Assembly (NCBI GenBank): GCA_035538335.1 | Contig: DATLKN010000018.1 | Location: 12,528 to 76,527 of the forward strand | Direction of reading: 5' to 3' | Source of the DNA: AP-15 sp035538335 | GTDB lineage: Bacteria > Pseudomonadota > Alphaproteobacteria > ATCC43930 > CGMCC-115725 | DNA: 64,000 nt | Part shown: in pieces, positions 59,044 to 64,000 of the stretch | Numbering within the stretch: position 1 is the stretch's first letter | Layout: every line of letters starts with the position of its first letter | Translations under genes and position numbers: made by a program | Notes under the pieces: model-generated | The model's input: only the letters and a program-made list of their open reading frames with translations | Databases searched by the model: none | What the model was told of the DNA's origin: nothing

Positions 59044-60180
59044 ATGATCAAACGCTTTCACGCCCTCTATGTCGGGCAGATCGCGCTCGACAACATCGGC
59101 CTCGACGGCACGCCGGCGAACGAGCGGCGCTATTCGAACGAGCGGCTGTCGGAAGTCTTCTTCACCGCCCGCGACGTGGCGCGGCTGATGGACGAGCTCG
59201 GCTATTACGCCTTCTGGACCGCCGAGCATCATTTCCAGCGCGAGGGCTACGAGTGCCTGCCCAATCTGATCGAGCTCGGGCTGTGGCTCGCCACCCAGAC
59301 GCGCCGGCTCAAATTCGGCTGCGCCTTCAACATTCTGCCGATGTGGCACCCGATCCGGCTGGCGGAAGACTATGCGATGGCCGACATCGTCACCGACGGC
59401 CGCGTCATCATGGGGGTCGGGCGCGGCTACCACACGCGCGAGATGGAGACTTTCGGCGCGCCGCTCCTCGACGCCGAGGCCAACCGCGCGATCTTCGAGG
59501 AAGGCCTGCAATTGCTGCTCAAATGCTTCAACGAGGAAGCCTTCTCGCACCAGGGCAGGTACTTCACCTGCCCGCCGCGCGTGCCCTATCGCGGCTACGA
59601 ACTCGACGAGATCACCTGCGTGCCGCGCCCCAAACACCTGCCGGTCGAGATCTGGATGCCGATCGCCAGCGGTAAGACGATCGACCTGATGGCGCGCTGT
59701 GGCCTGAAAGCCATGGTGACGCTCAACGGCGAGAAGATCCTCGACAATGTGGTGCGCGCCTTCCACGCCGCGTGCCTCAAGCACGGCCGCAATATCGCGC
59801 TGGGACAGGACATGATTTGGGGCGCCGGCATCTATCTCGCGAACAGCCGCGAGGAGGCGATGCGCCGAGTCGAGCCGTCGCACGACGAGCGCTACAAGTG
59901 GTTCGCGCCCTTCGGCTTCGTGCGCTACGCCGACGCCGAGGGCCGCACCTGGGGCACCCCCGGCGCGCCGGCCCGCATCCCCTCGCTCGCCGAGGGCGTC
60001 GAGCAGAAGGCGTGGTTCTGCGGCACGCCGGGCCAGGTCATCGACGGCATCAAGTCGATCGAGGCGAAATACCCGGGGCTGGAAGATTTCATGGTCCACT
60101 GGGCCGAAGGCCTGCCGCCCGAGGAATTCAAGGAGCAGCTGCGCACCTTCGCCCGCGAGGTGATGCCGGCCTTCGCCTGA
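59044..60180 (+). CDS. LLM-class flavin-dependent oxidoreductase
   Basis: 378 residues, TIM-barrel luciferase-like monooxygenase. 'YYAFWTAEHHFQREGYECLPN' and 'IRLAEDYAMADIVTDGRVIMGVGRGYHTREMETFGAP' are characteristic of the bacterial-luciferase superfamily and bind FMN and substrate. It needs reduced flavin from another enzyme. Substrate unknown, often alkanes, sulfonates or F420-linked compounds. It ends immediately before a family-A repeat. Confidence 0.88.
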   Translation: MIKRFHALYVGQIALDNIGLDGTPANERRYSNERLSEVFFTARDVARLMDELGYYAFWTAEHHFQREGYECLPNLIELGLWLATQTRRLKFGCAFNILPMWHPIRLAEDYAMADIVTDGRVIMGVGRGYHTREMETFGAPLLDAEANRAIFEEGLQLLLKCFNEEAFSHQGRYFTCPPRVPYRGYELDEITCVPRPKHLPVEIWMPIASGKTIDLMARCGLKAMVTLNGEKILDNVVRAFHAACLKHGRNIALGQDMIWGAGIYLANSREEAMRRVEPSHDERYKWFAPFGFVRYADAEGRTWGTPGAPARIPSLAEGVEQKAWFCGTPGQVIDGIKSIEAKYPGLEDFMVHWAEGLPPEEFKEQLRTFAREVMPAFA

Positions 60181-60248
60181 TCGTCACCCCCGCGCAAGCG
60201 GGGGTCCAGGGGCAACCATCGCGCCGCCGCTTTCGCGGGAATGACGAC
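60181..60248. repeat. palindromic intergenic repeat, family A (copy 4)
   Basis: 'tcgtcacccccgcgcaagcg' unit followed by 'ccgctttcgcgggaatgacga', same design as at 10719. It lies between converging genes and may act as a bidirectional terminator-like structure. Confidence 0.8.
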
Positions 60249-60250
60249 AG

Positions 60251-61465
60251 TCAGAGCGGCCGGCCGCGCGCGAGGCGCGGCAGATCGCCGAGCGTGCCCA
60301 TCGCGTGCCGCATGAAGAGCCGCTTCAATGGCGGCATCCGGTCGACCGCGGCGAGCCCCAGGTCGCGGGCGAGCTTCAATGGCGGCAGCGAATTCGAGAA
60401 GAGGCGGTTGAGCCCGTCGGTGACGGCGGCGAGCAACACCGCGTCGGCGCGCCGCCAGCGCTGGTAGTCGCGCAATACGCCCTCGGCGCCGATGTCGAGG
60501 CCGAGCCGGCGCGCGTCGATCGCCAGCTCGGCGAGCGCCGCCACGTCGCGGATGCCGAGGTTCAGCCCTTGCCCGGCGATCGGGTGGATCAGGTGCGCCG
60601 CCTCGCCGACGAGCGCGAGGCGGGGCGCGCAATAGCGCTCGGCCTGCATCAGCGCCAGCGGATAGGAAGAGCGCGGGCCGACCGGCTCGACCGCCCCGAG
60701 AAAGTCGCCGAAGCGCGCCTGCAGCTCGGCCGCGAACTCGGCCTCGGGCAGCGCGAGGAGGCGCGGCGCGAGCGCAGCTTCCTCGGTCCATACGATCGAG
60801 GAGCGGCGCTCGGTCATCGGCAGGATCGCGAACGGCCCGGCGGGCAGGAAATGCTCGACCGCGATGCCGCCATGCGGGCGCTCGTGCCTGACCGTCGCGA
60901 CGATCGCGGTCTGCGGATAGCGCCATTCGACGGTCTTGATGCCGGCCGCCGCGCGCAATCGCGAGCGCTGCCCGTCCGCCGCCGCGACGAGGCGGGTGCG
61001 AAGGCTGCCGCCGTCCGAGAGGCGCACGGTCGCCGCTGCCGGCCCCGCCTCGACGGCCGCGACCGTGCGCCGGGCGAGAAATTCGAGGCTCGGCAGCGCC
61101 CGGGCATGGGCGAGGAGGACACGCCGCAGCACCCGGTTCTCGACGATGTAGCCGAGCGGCTCGCCGCGCCCCAATTCGCGGTGGTCGTAGTGGAGAAAGA
61201 GCGGCGAATCGTCGTCGGCGACGCGGATTTCGAGGATCGGCTCGGCTTCAGGCGCGATCTCTGCCCAGAGCCCCAGCGCCGCCAGCACCTGCTGCGAGCC
61301 CTTGGCAATAGCCGAGCTGCGCCCGTCGAAGGCCTCGCTTTGCATCGCCGCCGGGTCCTCGCGATCGACGAGCGCGACCGGCAGCCCCGCCCCGGCGCAG
61401 GCGAGCGCCAGCAAGAGCCCGGTCAGCCCGGCCCCGGCGATCACCAGCTCGGCGTCATCGGCCAT
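60251..61465 (-). CDS. UbiH/UbiF-family FAD-dependent hydroxylase
   Basis: 404 residues. FAD motif 1 'ELVIAGAGLTGLLLALACAGAGLPVALVDRED', motif 'ADGQRSRLR' and second FAD site 'LALVGEAAHLIHPIAGQGLNLGIRDVAALAELA', typical of ubiquinone-ring hydroxylases (UbiH/UbiF/UbiL). ATG 61465 gives the family start 'MADDAELVIAGAG'; a long open extension upstream is antisense to ftsK. It probably hydroxylates a ring position during ubiquinone synthesis; which one cannot be told. Confidence 0.9.
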   Translation of the reverse strand: MADDAELVIAGAGLTGLLLALACAGAGLPVALVDREDPAAMQSEAFDGRSSAIAKGSQQVLAALGLWAEIAPEAEPILEIRVADDDSPLFLHYDHRELGRGEPLGYIVENRVLRRVLLAHARALPSLEFLARRTVAAVEAGPAAATVRLSDGGSLRTRLVAAADGQRSRLRAAAGIKTVEWRYPQTAIVATVRHERPHGGIAVEHFLPAGPFAILPMTERRSSIVWTEEAALAPRLLALPEAEFAAELQARFGDFLGAVEPVGPRSSYPLALMQAERYCAPRLALVGEAAHLIHPIAGQGLNLGIRDVAALAELAIDARRLGLDIGAEGVLRDYQRWRRADAVLLAAVTDGLNRLFSNSLPPLKLARDLGLAAVDRMPPLKRLFMRHAMGTLGDLPRLARGRPL

Positions 61466-61639
61466 CGGCGCAAGGATGGGTATCGCGCGCCGACATGTCC
61501 ACGATTCTCGTCGCCCTCCCTTCGCCGGCACGACGCCTGACGCGAACGGCGCTTTCCCGCCGGCCGCCGATCGGATAGATTGGGTTGCTGATTTGTACCC
61601 GGCCTTTGGGGAAGGGCCGGGGGCTGTGGGGGATCGGGG

Positions 61640-64000
61640 ATGGCGAGGGCGGCAGGCTACTCGGCGCGCGGCGGCCTCTTGCGCATGCGCGGATGGGGCG
61701 AAGCCCTGTCCGGGTTCGAGGGCCGCATCAGCGAGGCTTGCGGGTTCCTGCTCGTCGTCGCGAGCCTCTTGCTGCTGCTCGCGCTTTTCACCTACGAGCG
61801 CGCCGACCCCTCGCTCGACACCGCCTCCGGTGCCGCGCCGCACAATTTTCTCGGCCCCGATGGCGCGATTCTCGCCGACCTCCTGCGCCAGACCCTCGGC
61901 CTCGCCGTCTATCTGATCCCGGCCGTGCTGCTCGGCTGGGCTTTCCGGCTGCTGCTCAATCGCGGCCTCAAGCCGTTCTGGCGCAAGCTCGCGCTGTCGC
62001 CGGCATTGCTCGCGCTCGCCGCCTTCGCCTTGTCGCTGTTCGATCTCGGGACCGGCCGCGCCGCCTCGGGCGGGGCGCTGGGCTGGGAATTGCAGCGCCT
62101 CCTGCTGCGCGCCGGCTTGGCGGCGCACGCCTTGCCGGTGGCGATGGCGGCGGCCGCCCTCGTCGGCTTGTTGCTGCTCGTCATCCTCGGGCTCTCCTGG
62201 CGCGACTGGCGCGATCTCGGCGAAGGCGCCGGGCGCGGCGCGCTGCAGGTGGCGCGCCTCTCGGGGCGCGGCACGATGGCGGCGGCCGATTACGGCAAGC
62301 GGCTCTGGGAGGATTGGCGCGACAGCCGCCGCGAGCCGCATTTCGGCGCTGCCGCGGCGCCGCGCCCCGCCGCCGAGCCCGGCGCGCGCGAGCCGCGGCT
62401 CGCGCGCGAGCCTCGCCCCGCGCCGGCGCCGGCGCCGAAGCCGGACGGCCGCGGCGCCGGCCTCATCCGCCTGATCGCGCCGCGCGCCAAGCCGCCGGGA
62501 CCGGGCAAGCGCGCCGAGCAGGAGCGGCAGCCGACGCTCGGCCTGGTGCCGGCCGAGGAGCCGGTGCTGCCCTCGCTCGACCTGCTCGCCAAGCCGCCGG
62601 CGGCGCGCACCGAGGCGGTCAACGAGGAGGCGCTCGAAAAGAACGCGCGCCTGCTCGAAACCGTGCTCGAGGATTTCGGCGTGCGTGGCCAGATCGTGCA
62701 GGTGCGCCCCGGCCCCGTCGTGACGCTCTACGAATTGGAGCCCGCTCCCGGCATCAAGGCCTCGCGCATCATCGGGCTCGCCGACGACATCGCCCGCTCG
62801 ATGAGCGCGATTTCGGTGCGCGTCGCGGTGGTGCCGGGGCGCAATGTCATCGGCATCGAATTGCCGAACCGCCGGGCCGAGCTCGTCGTGCTGCGCGAAT
62901 TGCTCGATTCGCCCGTCTACGAAAAGCACACCGGCCGCCTGACCTTGATCCTCGGCAAGGACATCGGCGGCGAGCCGGTCCTGGCCGACCTCGCCAAGAT
63001 GCCGCATCTCTTGATCGCCGGCACCACCGGCTCCGGCAAGTCGGTGGGGATCAACACGATGATCCTCTCGATCCTCTACCGCATGCCGCCCGAGCGCTGC
63101 AAATTCATCATGATCGACCCGAAGATGCTGGAATTGTCGGTCTATGACGGCATCCCGCACCTGCTGGCGCCGGTCGTCACCGACCCGCGGAAGGCGGTGC
63201 TCGCGCTCAAATGGACGGTGCGTGAGATGGAAAACCGCTACCGCAAGATGTCGAAGCTCGGCGTGCGCAACATCGAGGGCTTCAACGCCCGGCTCGCCGA
63301 GGCGCGCGCGCGGGGCGAAAGCCTGGTGCGCAAGGTGCAGACCGGCTTCGACCCCGAGACGGGGCAGCCGATCTTCGAGGAGGAGCCGTTCGACCCGACC
63401 GAATTGCCGATGATCGTCGTCGTCGTCGATGAGATGGCCGATCTGATGCTGGTCGCCGGCAAGGAGATCGAGGCGAGCGTGCAGCGCCTGGCGCAGATGG
63501 CGCGGGCGGCCGGCATTCACCTGATCATGGCGACGCAGCGCCCGTCGGTCGATGTCATCACCGGCACGATCAAGGCGAACTTCCCGACCCGCATCAGCTT
63601 TCAGGTCACCTCCAAGATCGACAGCCGCACGATCCTCGGCGAAGGCGGCGCGGAGCAGCTGTTGGGCCGCGGCGACATGCTCTACATGCAGGGCGGCGGC
63701 CGCATCACCCGCGTGCACGGCCCGTTCGTCTCCGACGAGGAGGTCGAGCGCGTCGTCTCGTTCCTGAAGGCGCGCGGCGAGCCCCTATACGTCGAGGACA
63801 TCACCGAGGACGACGAGGGCGCCCTCTACGGCGCCGCCGGCGGGGAGGAGGACGGCTCCGGCGACGCGCTCTACGACGAGGCGGTCGCCGTCGTCTGCCG
63901 CGAGCGCAAGGCCTCGACGAGCTTCGTCCAGCGCCACCTGCAGATCGGCTACAACCGCGCCGCCCGCATCGTCGAGCGCATGGAATCGGAAGGCATCGTC
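61640..64000 (+). CDS. ftsK: DNA translocase FtsK (3' truncated at window end)
   Basis: 787 codons are seen. Four or so membrane segments (about 30-190), a Pro/Ala/Arg-rich linker (about 205-310), then the RecA-like motor with Walker A 'GTTGSGKS' (461-468) and Walker B 'MIVVVVDEMADLM'; the window stops inside the gamma winged-helix that reads KOPS ('ALYDEAVAVVCRERKASTSFVQRHLQIGYNRAARIVERMESEG'). Moves DNA at the septum and activates XerCD. ATG 61640 follows a G-rich site 174 bases from the divergent UbiH gene. Confidence 0.95.
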   Translation, partial: MARAAGYSARGGLLRMRGWGEALSGFEGRISEACGFLLVVASLLLLLALFTYERADPSLDTASGAAPHNFLGPDGAILADLLRQTLGLAVYLIPAVLLGWAFRLLLNRGLKPFWRKLALSPALLALAAFALSLFDLGTGRAASGGALGWELQRLLLRAGLAAHALPVAMAAAALVGLLLLVILGLSWRDWRDLGEGAGRGALQVARLSGRGTMAAADYGKRLWEDWRDSRREPHFGAAAAPRPAAEPGAREPRLAREPRPAPAPAPKPDGRGAGLIRLIAPRAKPPGPGKRAEQERQPTLGLVPAEEPVLPSLDLLAKPPAARTEAVNEEALEKNARLLETVLEDFGVRGQIVQVRPGPVVTLYELEPAPGIKASRIIGLADDIARSMSAISVRVAVVPGRNVIGIELPNRRAELVVLRELLDSPVYEKHTGRLTLILGKDIGGEPVLADLAKMPHLLIAGTTGSGKSVGINTMILSILYRMPPERCKFIMIDPKMLELSVYDGIPHLLAPVVTDPRKAVLALKWTVREMENRYRKMSKLGVRNIEGFNARLAEARARGESLVRKVQTGFDPETGQPIFEEEPFDPTELPMIVVVVDEMADLMLVAGKEIEASVQRLAQMARAAGIHLIMATQRPSVDVITGTIKANFPTRISFQVTSKIDSRTILGEGGAEQLLGRGDMLYMQGGGRITRVHGPFVSDEEVERVVSFLKARGEPLYVEDITEDDEGALYGAAGGEEDGSGDALYDEAVAVVCRERKASTSFVQRHLQIGYNRAARIVERMESEGIV

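Noticed and set aside
61466..63718. A long upstream extension of the UbiH-family frame on the minus strand
   Set aside because: It is antisense to ftsK, low-complexity and precedes the family-like start at 61465.

Overview
The window is a GC-rich chromosomal segment of an alphaproteobacterium, probably an uncultured or little-studied member near Rhodospirillales/Hyphomicrobiales. This is inferred from codon style, the gene order ribF-ileS-lspA-DUF3035-M16-M16, the order trpB-trpA-accD-folC, a long structured leader ahead of a group IV ornithine decarboxylase, and short palindromic intergenic repeats typical of this class. No rRNA, tRNA or CRISPR array was found. Genes are truncated at both ends: a GntR-type regulator on the left and ftsK on the right.

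Layout. 1-2.8 kb: agmatinase and ornithine decarboxylase, two routes to putrescine, separated by a structured leader. 2.8-3.6 kb: a glutaredoxin-DinB fusion whose CxxC motif reads UGA-x-x-Cys, so it is either a selenoprotein or a nonsense allele. 3.7-23 kb (minus strand): a secretion and surface-protein island. It has a 2219-residue beta-strand-repeat protein without a signal peptide, a 92-residue partner, an HlyD-type adaptor and a type I ABC exporter, then a truncated second copy of the repeat protein's C-terminus, two TPR-glycosyltransferases and a TPR-sulfotransferase. A complete 2990-bp IS1-type transposon with an 8-bp target duplication sits inside it (14541-17530). That transposon carries five AT-richer passenger genes, including a toxin-like/XRE/DUF6941 operon.

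23-38 kb: a three-gene membrane-stress cluster, hisI, a Rieske oxygenase, ribF-ileS-lspA, a DUF3035 lipoprotein, two M16 peptidases and small metabolic genes. 38-50 kb: accessory metabolism (TPP enzyme, HbpS/GlcG protein, GMC oxidoreductase, AtzG-like/amidase pair, two amidohydrolases, PPOX flavoprotein, NIPSNAP) with a decayed DUF6516 toxin and a GIY-YIG nuclease between repeat copies. 50-55 kb: trpB-trpA, an inserted vapBC and nuclease remnant, then accD-folC. 55-59 kb: a Pro/Ala-rich secreted protein and a BsuBI/PstI-type restriction-modification system. 59-64 kb: an LLM flavin monooxygenase, a UbiH-family hydroxylase and ftsK.

The most noteworthy items are the candidate selenoprotein, the secreted repeat-protein island with linked glycosyl- and sulfotransferases and a shared C-terminal tail, the IS1-type transposon with a toxin-antitoxin-like cargo, and the leader RNA with mini-ORFs. 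All functional links inside the island are inference from neighbourhood. Every coordinate and motif was read from the sequence by eye, without database searches.
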